DNA of 64,000 bases from Siphonodentalium dalli (Eukaryota; Mollusca; Scaphopoda; Gadilida; Siphonodentaliidae): assembly GCA_032622095.1 (NCBI GenBank), contig CP136069.1, forward strand, positions 105,058,278 through 105,122,277, in the 5' to 3' direction. Position numbers and translations under genes: made by a program. The notes beneath the pieces were generated by a model, which had not been told where the DNA came from, did not search any database, and worked only from the letters and a program-made list of their open reading frames with translations. Shown here one piece after another: positions 11,850 through 22,640 of this stretch; within the stretch, counting starts at the first letter, position 1, and each line of letters opens with the position of its first letter.

Positions 11850-12235
11850 TGCATAAAATGAAAACAATTACGCGAAAAATAGCAAAACAGGAGAGAAAAT
11901 CAACATGTTAGAGGCTATATCAGATAGCGCCACCTTGTGGCAATTATCATAAACACTAATATCCTATCTCAGATGGTTGCTGTAACATAAAAACGTAGAT
12001 TAAGTACATTTTTGCATGATAAATCATGCAAAATATGACCGATATTATAAAAAAGCGTCCAAATAGCGGCCATTTTGAAAACGGTTGCCATGGAGACGGG
12101 AGCACGTTGACATCGCGATCACCCAAAACAAATTTGAAGCACATTGTCCAAGAATAAACCCCAACATAAAACCTTGCGTCCACTCGGAAAATCCTACGGG
12201 GTTATAGGCTAGGGCCTGTATTATAGTACACCCCA
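11850..12235 (-). repeat. Inverted copy of the repeat at 965-1340
   Basis: Carries GCGCCACCTTGTGGC, GGTTGCCATGGAGACGGGAG and GGGGTTATAGGC in reverse order to the first copy. The two copies are clearly homologous but diverged. Confidence 0.75.
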
Positions 12236-12999
12236 CGAAAACCCGAAATGTGTTCTCCTGCGAGATATCCCATCGCTATAGCTCAATTTGACACGGCCAG
12301 ATTAGCCTTTCTACCATATCCTAAAACAATAAAGCTTCTCAAATCATCAGCATAGTCAATAGAACTTTCACGAACTTGGGCATTCCAACTACATGTTTAC
12401 CGGACTCGGGGTGGCAGTACAGCTTTAACGCGTCCCAAAATAACCGGAAAAAAACAATTATCTATTTATAAAAACCTACATAGAACCATGGATTTCTATA
12501 ATTTGGCCAACAGTATACACTGGTGCCGTTAATGACACTATCACGGTGGAAACTGCCTCGCCCAGATGCTAGCCTATAGGGGCGAGGTGCCACGGCTCAG
12601 GTATGTGGAATTGCAGAATTGGAAGTCATAGTATATATGTAAGGATAATTGAAGTATCCGTCGTTGAATTTAAGATGCCCTGTACGTTTTGACACCATAA
12701 AACCACCATCCATATGTTTTCTACATCAGACTATCATTAAATACACTAAACTCTCTTTGTGTGAGGTTTGTTTGTTTGTTCATATACCGATACAGCACAT
12801 TGGAAGTGTACAATAAGCAAAACACTCAACCCCATGGTGATTGTTTTTGGTAGAGTGATTCCGGTGACCCATTCAACACCAAAATCTTGTGACGAGGACT
12901 AATGAGCGCTATAACAGTATTTTACAAACAACATGGTGCCAGTTTTAAATAACCAAAGTTCATTAGTGTGGTCTCCCAATTGTTGAGTATTTTGCTTGA
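12236..12999. other. Non-coding stretch
   Basis: Nothing recognised: no open frame with known motifs, no tandem array. Confidence 0.5.
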
Positions 13000-13380
13000 G
13001 ATGCTTGAGATTTATCGCAAAGGTTTGCGAGTTATCGCAAAGGTCAGCGAGTTATCGCAAAGGTGTTTGTGATTTTTCACAAAGTCGTTTTGTGATTTAT
13101 GGCAAAGATTTGCTCCCCTCATCACACATGCATTCTGGCTGTGAATGACCGATCGGTCTATTTTAGCCTGACCGTGCTATTATAGAGCGATTGGAGTTCA
13201 CCCAGACCTGTTGAAGATGTCTGATCTATGTTTATATGGTTAAAGCCCTGTATTAATTGCAAATTGATTTGATTAATTGCAAACCTTTGTTATAAATCGA
13301 AAACCTTTGTACTAAATCGCATATATTTAGTGTATAGAAGTTTCTGATTTGCAAAGGTTTCCGATTTATCGCAAGGTGGT
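13000..13380. repeat. Short-unit array of ATCGCAAAGGT words in both orientations
   Basis: TTATCGCAAAGGT occurs several times in a row at about 13012-13065. The complementary orientation (GCAAACCTTTG, AATCGAAAACCTTTG) follows at 13258-13330, and one direct copy at 13345-13375. The two halves can pair as a foldback. Confidence 0.7.
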
Positions 13381-13479
13381 TTTTTAAATATTATTACACA
13401 CAAATTAAGAAATACGGCCCATTATTTTAGACATTCAGACACATTTTAATCCACATGCAGGGAACAGGCCGGTGATATC

Positions 13480-13770
13480 CTGACTCAGTTCAAGTCATGC
13501 TGACTAAACTTACCTTAGTCATTTTGATTCAAATAGAATTAGTCATTATGACCCGATCCTGATCATTTTGACTCAAATCATAGTAGTCATTGTGACTAAT
13601 GCAATAGTAGTCAATATGACTCAATGTTAGTCATGTTGACTAAGCATATTCTGGTCATGTTAACTACTACTGACCTAGTCATGATGACTAACTTTGCCAG
13701 GTAGTCATTTTGACTACAAAAAGGTAAGCGTCTTCAGGACAAGCTGTTGACTAACCTAAGTTGGTCATAT
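13480..13770. repeat. Array of the palindromic word TAGTCATNNTGACTA
   Basis: About ten variants of AGTCAT-N-N-TGACT (for example GTCATTTTGAC, GTCATTGTGACT, GTCATGTTGACTA, GTCATGATGACTA) occur at irregular spacing of roughly 20-35 bp. Each copy is close to its own reverse complement. No coding content. Confidence 0.8.
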
Positions 13771-13839
13771 TTTTCTCAGTGCACCATTTCCATAAAAAGC
13801 TAATTTCTGAGACCGACTATTAACGCACAGTAAAACCAA

Positions 13840-13978
13840 AGTTACTGGACATGACGTCCCAAAAATAAGGTTTTAATCGAATTTATAAATCGGTATCCTA
13901 ATATAAAGAATCTTTAAATTATGATACCGATCTATAAATTCGATTAAAACCTTTTTTTGGGACTTTATTCCAGTAACT
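13840..13978. mobile_element. 139-bp hairpin element
   Basis: Starts AGTTACTGGA and ends TCCAGTAACT. The arms pair over AAGGTTTTAATCGAATTTAT and beyond, almost to the centre. A second copy in inverted position is at 39775-39903, at the outer edge of the opposite arm of the large inverted structure. Confidence 0.8.
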
Positions 13979-14649
13979 GTGATTCGGCGTCTCCGATAAC
14001 CTAGGCCCTGTAGTGCACTGGACACCATCTCTGAGACCCAGCCATTTTCACTTTCACTTCATGTTTTCCCATTTTTCTAAAGGTCACAGAATAATATGTA
14101 TACTATCTGAAACAGGTCCCGTCTTCTGGAGCCTTTATTCGGCGTCGGAGGGTACCCGCGGCCCCTGCACAAAGGCACCTATGTGTATTAGGGGCCTGTC
14201 GAGCACATATCTAACAGACATATCCTACTCTTTTAAATATTTGTTATCATATTATTATGGTACTTCAATATATCCTCGGGGAAATACATGTTGGTTCATA
14301 TTGGACGTAAATATTGACATTGATTCATATTGGACTCATTTGGCTCTGATATAAGCCCACAGTGGAGTTTTACCCATTATTCTGTTGGATGGCACAGGCC
14401 ACATTGAAAACCCATCTGCATAAAGAGCGTAGATCTGGTGCTGAAATAGGTCCAAAGTGAGCGTATTTCTTTACTTTTGTAAATTATTTAATTAAATTTT
14501 TTCGAATCATAATTTTGAAAAACTAACGCCGTTATTTCCTCTGGCATTGTACCCCGAGTCACAACATCAAATTTGGTTTAAATTGGTCAGGGGGGTCTTT
14601 GAGAAAAATCCGAAGACAGACAGATCCTATACTCTTTTATATATATAGA
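13979..14649 (+). repeat. Left arm of a ~26-kb inverted structure, outer part
   Basis: TTCGGCGTCTCCGATAACCT, GGTCACAGAATAATA, TTCGGCGTCGGAGG, GGGGCCTGTCG and ACAGATCCTATACTCTTTTA all reappear, inverted and in the same order, at 39061-39774. Open frames in the two arms are not conserved, so this is non-coding repeat DNA. The arm breaks at 14649/14650, where the Helitron array begins, and resumes at 18408. Confidence 0.85.
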
Positions 14650-15437
14650 CTAGAAGGTGACCCGACTTCGTCCGGGCTTTGACCTTGAATTGACCATTTT
14701 GAAGGTCAATGTCAGGTGGGGTCAAACACCAACACCCCAAAAATGGTGGAAATCGGCCCAGCGGATACCGGGAAATCGGCCCAGCGGATACCGAGATACC
14801 CTATGTATCAAATTTCGTCCGTAAAAATCCGCCAGTTTAACCCGATTTGATTTGCACTCAAGTATATAAACGCGCCTCATATACACACGCTCATTAATTA
14901 TCAAGTTTCAACGTAAAGATAAATTACCATCGGTGCCCGAGATATCCCCAAGACGTCTGAAACAGTCAAATGCATCGGCCGGTTAAGCGTTAACGTGATC
15001 TAACGTTATGACCTCTAACGACGTCATAGAAGTTACGCATTGTTTTTATCCTGATGGAAGATAGTACCACTTCTTCTTGATAATTGAGGCAGATAACTAA
15101 AACGGATACATACGCATTATATATCGTTGGAAAGAGGAAACACGAAAGATTCTCACAGTGTCATTATTATAACTGGCATTTTATTATTCGCGCTATTTCG
15201 AATCGATTTGTAAGCACCGAACTCAAATGAAAGTCCCGTAACACAGCGTAAAAACAGATTTGACCTCGGCACGTGAAAAGTTGACCTCGGATCTGAAAAT
15301 CAATAGGCCTATGTCACCCCCCCCCCCCCGGGCCGAAAATACCCCCACATACCAAGTTTCATCGAAATCGGGTCGGCCGTTTTCGAGTTCATCGATTACA
15401 CACACACACAAACAGATCTTCCAAAATATATAATAGA
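14650..15437 (-). mobile_element. Helitron family 1, array copy 1
   Basis: Read on the minus strand, the 3' end is CCCGGACGAAGTCGGG (a short stem-loop) followed by TCACCTTCTAG, and the base beyond is T. The 5' end is TCTATTATATATTTTGG, then GATCTGT and a GT run. TC...CTAG with a subterminal hairpin and an A/T target is the Helitron signature. It has no Rep/helicase frame, so it is non-autonomous. Of the three left-cluster copies, only this one keeps the segment around 14850-14975. Confidence 0.85.
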
Positions 15438-16086
15438 CTAGAAGGTGACCCGACTTCGTCCGGGCTTTGACCTTGAATTGACCATTTTGAAGGTCAAGGT
15501 CAGGTGGGGTCCAACACCAACACCCCAAAAATTGTGGAAATCGGCCCAGCGGATACCGGGAAATCGGCCCAGCGGATACCGAGATACCCTATGCATCAAA
15601 TTTCGTCCGTATAGAGTAGATATCGCGGCCGGTTAAGCGTTAACGTGATCTAACGTTATGACCTCTAACGACGTCATAGAAGTTACGCATTGTTTTTATC
15701 CTGATGGAAGATAGTACCACTTCTTCTTGATAATTGAGGCAGATAACTAAAACGGATACATACGCATTATATATCGTTGGAAAGAGGAAACACGAAAGAT
15801 TCTCACAGTGTCATTATTATAACTGGCATTTTATTATTCGCGCGGTTTCGAATCGATTTGTAAGCACCGAACTCAAATGAAAGTCCCGTAACACAGCGTA
15901 AAAACAGATTTGACCTCGGCACGTGAAAAGTTGACCTCGGATCTGAAAATCAATAGGCCTATGTCACCCCCCCCCCCCCCGGGCCGAAAATACCCCCACA
16001 TACCAAGTTTCATCGAAATCGGGTCGGCCGTTTTCGAGTTCATCGATTACACACACACAAACAGATCTTCCAAAATATATAATAGA
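15438..16086 (-). mobile_element. Helitron family 1, array copy 2
   Basis: Joined end to end with copy 1: ...CTAG of this copy is followed directly by TC of the next in minus-strand sense, with no base between. Nearly identical to copy 1 apart from a deletion of about 120 bp (the segment at 14850-14975 of copy 1). Confidence 0.85.
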
Positions 16087-17707
16087 CTAGAAGGTGACCC
16101 GACTTCGTCCGGGCTTTGACCTTAAATTGACCATTTTGAAGGTCAAGGTCAGGTGGGGTCCAACACCAACACCCCAAAAATTGTGGAAATCGGCCCAGCG
16201 GATACCGGGAAATCGGCCCAGCGGATACCGAGATACCCTATGCATCAAATTTCGTCCGTATAGAGTAGATATCGCGGCCGGTTAAGCGTTAACGTGATCT
16301 AACGTTATGACCTCTAACGACGTCATAGAAGTTACGCATTGTTTTTATCCTGATGGAAGATAGTACCACTTCTTCTTGATAATTGAGGCAGATAACTAAA
16401 ACGGATACATACGCATTATATATCGTTGGAAAGAGGAAACACGAAAGATTCTCATTATTATGACTGGCATTTAATTATTCGCGCTGTTTCGAATCGATTT
16501 GTAAGCACCGAACTCAAATGAAAGTCCCGTAACACAGCGTAAAAACAGATTTGACCTCGGCACGTGAAAAGTTGACATCGGATCTGAAAATTAATAGGCC
16601 TATGTTACTCCTGGCCAGTGTTCGCGCTGGACCGAAAAAAACTTTAGCCAAAAGTTTAGCCAAATGAAAATTTTATTAGCCAAATGAAAAAAGCTTTAGC
16701 CAAATGTTTTTTAGCCAAATTAAACAAAACTATGGCCAAATTAAATCATCGTTTTCTGGTCGGTTCACAATTAATGACTAAAACGTCAAATCTAACAGAC
16801 ACAGGTAAAATACACAATAATTTAACTAATTTTGATGAACTAGAAATATTTTGATATATATCATTTATTAAAAATTTATTAATTAATCTTTATGTGGAAG
16901 AGTGATTTGGGGGGGGGGGGGGGGTAACCCGGGATTGTCCTTCTTAATGTCATTAATTTTTTGTTTTATATCAATATCTTTTTAAAAATCATTAAATATT
17001 AATTATCCTTGCGAAAATATTTAAGTGACATCTGGAAACTAATAACTTAATATTGTTACGCCATTATCAAATTGCAATCTGTCATAAAAGCATGCATATT
17101 ATTTTGAATGTATCCGTATTGACGACAAATAGCCATAAAATATCTGTCGTGATTCACATTTGGCTGATTAAGCTATTGTCTTACACTTGGTGCTCATAAA
17201 CCTTGACCGTCATAAATACAATGTCATCATAAACATTCATTGTGCAGGAGTCCCGTGAGTGACCAGACAGACAATGGGGGATTAGCGGATTAAATGTAAA
17301 ATAATGATATTTTGCTGTTTCGTGCAGAGTGACGGGTTTCCCTTTGTACTGTCCGCGATCGGGTTTCCTTTTGTACAGTCGGCGATATATTCCCACTTAC
17401 AATGTTTTCGGACTAGATCGTTCACATCACATAATTGAAAACCCACTTGCCAAAAATTCATGCTTTCAGTCTCCATTTGGGGTCAAAAAAAGTTTAGCCA
17501 AAATTTTAGCCAAATGAAATTTTTATTAGCCAAATTCGAAAAAGATTAGCCATTGGCTAATTTGGCTACCGACAGCGCGAACACTGCTCCTGGCCCGAAA
17601 ATACCCCCACATTCCAAGTTTCATCGAAATCGGCTCTGCCGTTTTCGAGTCCATCGATTACAGACAGACACACACACACACACAGATCTTCCAAAATATA
17701 TAATAGA
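16087..17707 (-). mobile_element. Helitron family 1, array copy 3 with hAT insertion
   Basis: Same ends and interior as copy 2, enlarged by the 971-bp element at 16616-17586 plus its 8-bp duplication. Without the insertion it would match copy 2 in length within tens of bases. Confidence 0.82.
16616..17586. mobile_element. Non-autonomous hAT element
   Basis: Terminal inverted repeats CAGTGTTCGCGCTG and CAGCGCGAACACTG. The 8-bp direct duplication CTCCTGGC lies at 16608-16615 and 17587-17594. An 8-bp duplication with CAGTG ends defines hAT. The subterminal regions are packed with TTAGCCAAA words on both sides, typical of transposase-binding clusters. It contains a G-run near 16908 and no transposase frame. 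Confidence 0.9.
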
Positions 17708-18407
17708 CTAGAGTATGGACCCGGCGATGCTCGGGGAAAATAGAAATTTTAACAAATAAAGATAGGCTACTTCATGTAAGAAGACACAAATTATTTTGGG
17801 CGTTACATTTTATAAAGGTACATTATAAGAGGGTGTGCATAACCTCCCTCGTACTTATCCACCCGCGTGTTTATTTTAAAATACATTTGACATAAGGTGA
17901 ACTCCTGTGGTGTCATTAAAACACACGTTATTCATTTGAGTAACGATAATTCGAATAAAAGTTGCCGAAAATGTCAAAAACACTATTACTCTGCTGCTCT
18001 GGGGTTTCCCGCTGTCTGGTCGCCCGATCCCGCCTCGCTTTTTGTGAAATGCGAGCCAAGTTTGAATTTTTTTTCCGGCGGCATTACTAAATAGACAAAA
18101 AAGTGCAAGAGCAATTAATTATGTCCGCTAATGTGTTGCTGAACGAATTGACTTATGCGCGGAAGCGGCGTAATTGCCCTCTGTACTGAAAGTTTAACTA
18201 TGACGTCACGATAATAATGAATACATGGTTACGGATTAAAATGATCCCGTAACATGAAAACGCGACGTCTGGCGCAAACAGTACCCAGCCCATGTCCTTC
18301 CCCGGGTCAAGTTACGCCTAGATACAAAATTTCGGGGCGATCGGTCGAGAAACCACAAAGTGTATAGGGAACACACACACACAGACATTCGCATTTATAT
18401 ATTAAGA
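17708..18407 (-). mobile_element. Helitron family 2, array member 4
   Basis: On the minus strand it starts TCTTAATATATAAATGCG, with GTCTGTGTGTGTGTTCCC close behind. It ends CCCCGAGCATCGCCGGG then TCCATACTCTAG. The interior is unrelated to family 1, yet the end architecture is the same and it abuts copy 3 without a spacer. The base beyond its 5' end is in an A/T context as expected. Confidence 0.78.
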
Positions 18408-19325
18408 TAAATAATCTGTGCACGTGTATTGAGGGATCATTCATTTTAAGCCAGATCCAGTGAAAACGGCCGAATTGGATATATCTCTTTAATAGTGATC
18501 GAGGAGATATCTCTTAATTCAGCAGTATTAAGAGATATCTCCAAATGACTAAGAGATATATATCTCCTCGCGAATTAAGAGATATCTCTAAGTCACTAAG
18601 AGATATCTCCTCGCGAATTAAGAGATATCTCTAAATCATGCCACTAAGAGATATCTCCTCGTGAATTAAGAGATATCTGCTAATGAATTGGAGATATCTC
18701 TTAATTCACGAGGAGATATCTCTTAGTCAATTGGAGATATATCTTAGTTGAACGAAGAGATATCTCCTCGGTCATGTCGATTAAGAGATATCTCTAAATT
18801 GCTAGCAGATATTTCTTAATTCGCGAGGAGATATCTCTAAATCACTAGGAGATATATCTTAATTCACGAGGAGATATCTGTAAATAGGGGGTAAATAGAG
18901 GAACGATGCCCCATAGATATCTGCTAATGAATTGGAGATATCTCTTAATTCACGAGGAGATATCTCTTAGTCATTGGAGATATCTCTAAATTGATCGAAG
19001 AGATATCTCCATAGACAGGCACACTAATCACATAGCAGATAGTCCTAAACGTATGGGGCGCCGTTCCTCTATTTATCCCCTATATTTGCATATAACTCCT
19101 CGTGACTAAGATATATCTCCTCGTGAATTTAGAGATATCTCCTCGCGAATTAATAGATATAGCTGCTAGCAATTTAGAGATATCTCTTAATCGACATACA
19201 CGAGGAGATATATCTTCGTTCAATTAAGAGATATCTCCAAATGACTAAGAGATATCTCCTCGTGAATTAAGAGATATCTCCAATTCATTATCGGATATCT
19301 CTTAATTCACGAGGAGATATATCTT
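18408..19325. repeat. Phased palindromic array on AGAGATATCTC (array 1, main part)
   Basis: A unique ~60-bp lead (AATAATCTGTGCACGTGTAT ... GCCAGATCCAGTGAAAACGG) is followed by dozens of GAGATATCTC cores. Core-to-core spacing is mostly 21-22 bp; spacers such as TCGCGAATTA or TAAGTCACTA are themselves near-palindromic. Two inverted copies of a boundary motif (GGGGCGCCGTTCCTCTATTT type) lie at 18885-18915 and 19052-19082. No coding content. Related arrays are at 38410, 43371 and 50230. Confidence 0.9.
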
Positions 19326-19650
19326 AGTGGCATGATTTAGAGTTATTATATGATAATAAGTTTCTTTCCCAATTCCTATGTTAAAACGTAACGAAAAAAT
19401 CGAGATATCTAACGATGTTCACCTCATTAAACAAACAAGAGGTTAATAACAGTTCTGAGTGACGTCAGATATTTCAGGGGTTAACATAACTTATTATCAG
19501 ACCTGAAAATAGATCAGGTTTTCACAGCGACGTTCAACGTCACAACGTATTGTCCAATGAAAGCGCGTTTCATATAATAAAACAATTATCGCATTGTTTC
19601 TTGGTTGACACTCGAAACAATGCGATAATTGTATAATATCTCCTATATCG
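19326..19650. other. Non-array segment inside array 1 with a perfect hairpin
   Basis: About 320 bp lacking the AGAGATATCTC word. At 19582-19600 and 19614-19632 a perfect 19-bp stem (ACAATTATCGCATTGTTTC) encloses a 13-nt loop. AATAAGTT and AACTTATTA words near 19360 and 19485 also pair. It may be a small inserted element; no target duplication was identified. Confidence 0.6.
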
Positions 19651-19795
19651 CGAGGAGATATCTCTTAGTGATTTAGAGATATCTCTTAATTCGCGAGGAG
19701 ATATCTCTTAATTCGCGAGGAGATAGCTCTTATATACTGCTGAATTAAGAGATATCTCCTCGATCACTAAGAGATATCTCCAATTCGGCAGTGAT
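19651..19795. repeat. AGAGATATCTC array 1, distal part
   Basis: The array resumes for about six cores with the same TCGCGAATTA-type spacers and stops just before the TTGGACTTAAGTCCAA array. Confidence 0.85.
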
Positions 19796-19799
19796 GACT

Positions 19800-20171
19800 G
19801 GAAATTAATTGGACTTAAGTCCAAATAATTGGACTTAAGTCCAATTCCTCGCCAAATTCACAATTATGTGGTATTTGGACTTAAGTCCAATTCGCTATTT
19901 GGACTTAACTCCAATGATTCATTCAATTCTGACATGACTGAATTACATGGCCATTATCCCACAACTCTGCTCTATGAGCAAACCCAGACCGGCTTAATAT
20001 CTGATGGGTGTGTTTCTTATACAGTTCAATTGGACTTAAGTCCAAATGAATTGTACTTAAGTCCAAATTGGCAAATACCACATAATTGTGAATTCGGCGA
20101 GGAATTTGACTTAAGTCCAAATAGATGAAAATATCAGTATTTACATTTAAGTGTAATTCATAAATTTTGAC
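19800..20171. repeat. Palindromic array on TTGGACTTAAGTCCAA, left part
   Basis: Several 16-bp palindromes TTGGACTTAAGTCCAA and variants occur. A block reading CTCGCC...ATTCACAATTATGTGG appears directly near 19848 and inverted near 20078-20105, so this part is itself a foldback. The array is cut at the TTAA of one palindrome by the element starting at 20172 and resumes at 30934. Confidence 0.9.
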
Positions 20172-20589
20172 TTAAAGGGATACTGTACGCCAAATGTTGT
20201 TGTTGGTTTCTATAGCCTCCGAGTCGGAGAATAAGGTGACAAATTTTCCATTATTTGAAAGTCTGTTGAGTACGAAGTAGTGTTACGGATGACAAATTTA
20301 CCGGAATGCAAAAATACAAATTGTGGTTGTCGAGTAATTTTTGTACATGTTTCAACCAAATGTATCAAATAAAAGTTATATTATATATGCATACTAGTCC
20401 CATATACTCATTTATCGTCACTAGTGAGTGGCTTGAGTTTTCTCACCGTATCAGCATAATGTTTCAACCGTTCGTGTGTGCAATGGGTTTACTAATCCAG
20501 TATCCCTAAATTATAATTTGATTACGTCTGGTACACGGAAATTACGAACATGACATTTGGAACTTATTCCCTATTCCTTATTCCTTATT

Positions 20590-21112
20590 TTTTTAAATGT
20601 TGCTTTCGACCGATTTGACGGCATGGGTGGGTGGCCGGTCCCAAATACCACCTAGAAACACCCCGACCCCCCACCCATCACCCCCGGGGGGGGGGGGGGT
20701 GCCACCCCGAGGGGGTGAAATGGGTATGGACCATTTTCGAGAACGGTACGGATTTCGACCGATTTGACGGCATGGGTGGGTGGCCGGCCCCAAATACCAC
20801 CTAGAAACACCCCGACCCCCACCCATCACCCCCGGGGGTGCCACCCGAGGGGGTGAAAATGGGGTATGGACCATTTTCGAGAACGGTAAGGATATCGACC
20901 GATTTGACGGCATGGGTGGGTGGCCGGCCCCAAATACCACCTAGAAACACCCCGCCCCTCACACATCACCCCCGGGGGGTGCCACCCCGAGGGGGTGAAA
21001 ATGGGGTATGGACCATTTTCGAGAACGGTAAGTATTTCGACCGATTTGACGGCATGGGTGGGTGGCCGGCCCAAAATACCACCAAGAAACACACCGACCC
21101 CCCCCCCCCACC
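20590..21112 (-). repeat. ~140-bp GC-rich tandem array, left arm (4 units)
   Basis: Units start at CGACCGATTTGACGGCATGG (about 20607, 20759, 20897, 21040) and contain CACCTAGAAACACC, a C/G homopolymer stretch and GGTATGGACCATTTTCGAGA. The flank AACTTATTCCCTATTCCTTA (about 20560) is found inverted beyond the right arm (about 30670). Long open frames on both strands are periodic by-products. Confidence 0.92.
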
Positions 21113-22640
21113 CATGTGGTATATCAACGGCGTCATTGACACATTTTGGGCCATCTGAATATCTCGCTGACTATTTAGCGCACCGAGAAACCCCTAAATA
21201 TCAAATTTCAGTTCGATAACTTGAAACATGTAAGAGAAATCCATCGACAATATTTCCTACTGTAAAGTCTCATTGCAATTTGGCGAACCCCTTGAGGAAC
21301 AGGGTTTGATTGACGTATGTTCACGTTGTCTACATCTGAGTTCCTCGGTTGTTTGGCGTCAAACCAAGTGTACGATGGACCAGGGCATGCCCGACTTGAT
21401 AGGAATCGCCCTGTATGCGACCAAAATCTGTTTCCAATTATGATATCTGTACGGTGTATTCGTTGACCTCTTAGAGAGTTTGAACTCTAAGTCACGCCCA
21501 CAAAGTACATCAATTTCCACCACGTATATTCAAATGGCTGTATCTCATAGACGTCTCAACGTGCGGAGCTGCGCGATACGTTGTTTGGACGGATACATCA
21601 TCGGCTATTCCATGGTGTACAATTTGAATATATACTCATAACGATAATTCAACTATTAAGGGGCACATGTCAACAAAGTGGCTCAATTTTGTTTGGTTTC
21701 CATTAATCATGATATTCGAATTAAATACAAGTTTTGGAGAAAGAGCGAATATGAGGGTATCACCCTCCCTTTTTGGTACGCGGGATTCAGGGTGTTTTGA
21801 AGCTGTACGCGGGATTCATACCCCCGAATTAACTGGTATTCGGGTTCGAGCAAATCATCTTGGACGTAGGTTTTGATGGCGCAAAATAATATTTTGTGCT
21901 AATTATCTGTATGAATGAATGGTAGAATAGCTTCTTGTGCATATTCGACCACCATGTCATCATAGAGTACCATTAATCATATCATAACGGACTCATAACG
22001 CCCATAATGCGACCGGCACTTCTGCTTGTATCTGTCTGATAAAAAAAAACAGACAATTTGCATGCCATTTATCGCATATCATTTCTTAACATGTATTCAG
22101 GATTCACCCCCCCCCCCCCCAAATAAACTGGTATTCAGGATTCACCCCCCAAAATTAACTGGTATTCAGGATTCAGGGGGAAGGGGTGATACCATCGAAT
22201 ATGACAATGACGTCGCCCTGAGTAAACCAAAAAAACACCATTGGCACAATGTCTTGCTGTCGTGAACGATCTTGACCTTGCCATATAATTTTGCCAAATG
22301 TCATTTTCGTGGTCACCAATATATGTGCTACATACTCACATAAAATTCATCGGCATGTGACATATTTAATTTTTTCAGAAGTTTCTGGACGAATTTGTTC
22401 ATTTAAGGGAGAATCACCCATTTACGCCAAATTTGCATATGGCCGTTATAATGGGCTATATAACCGACTATTTCTGACAACAATTTGCCCAAATGTTTGC
22501 AATAGGCGGATTCACCACCCCCCCCCCCCCAATAGGGGTACCCTTGCACCCCCTGGGACTTAAATTCACCCCACTCACTTTGTTCCTTATTATGTTCTTC
22601 AAATTTTAAGCAATGTTAACAAGAAAAAAAGTGGCCTTTT
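21113..22640. other. Interior of the TTAA element with a GGATTCA minisatellite
   Basis: No gene recognised. ACTGGTATTCAGGATTCA with a C-run is repeated at about 22088-22176, with degenerate copies (GCGGGATTCA ... AACTGGTATTCGGG) at 21778-21845. Words near 22427-22490 (TACGCCAAATTTG, ATAATGGGCTA) recur near 28811-28872 in the same orientation. Confidence 0.6.

Noticed and set aside
14013-14354. 113-codon open frame in the left arm
   Set aside because: Not conserved in the right arm copy, where the equivalent sequence has different frames and frameshifts.
18480-19320. CRISPR array or operator cluster of the bacterial type
   Set aside because: Repeats are 10-12 bp palindromes with similar, not unique, spacers; no cas genes; eukaryotic context.
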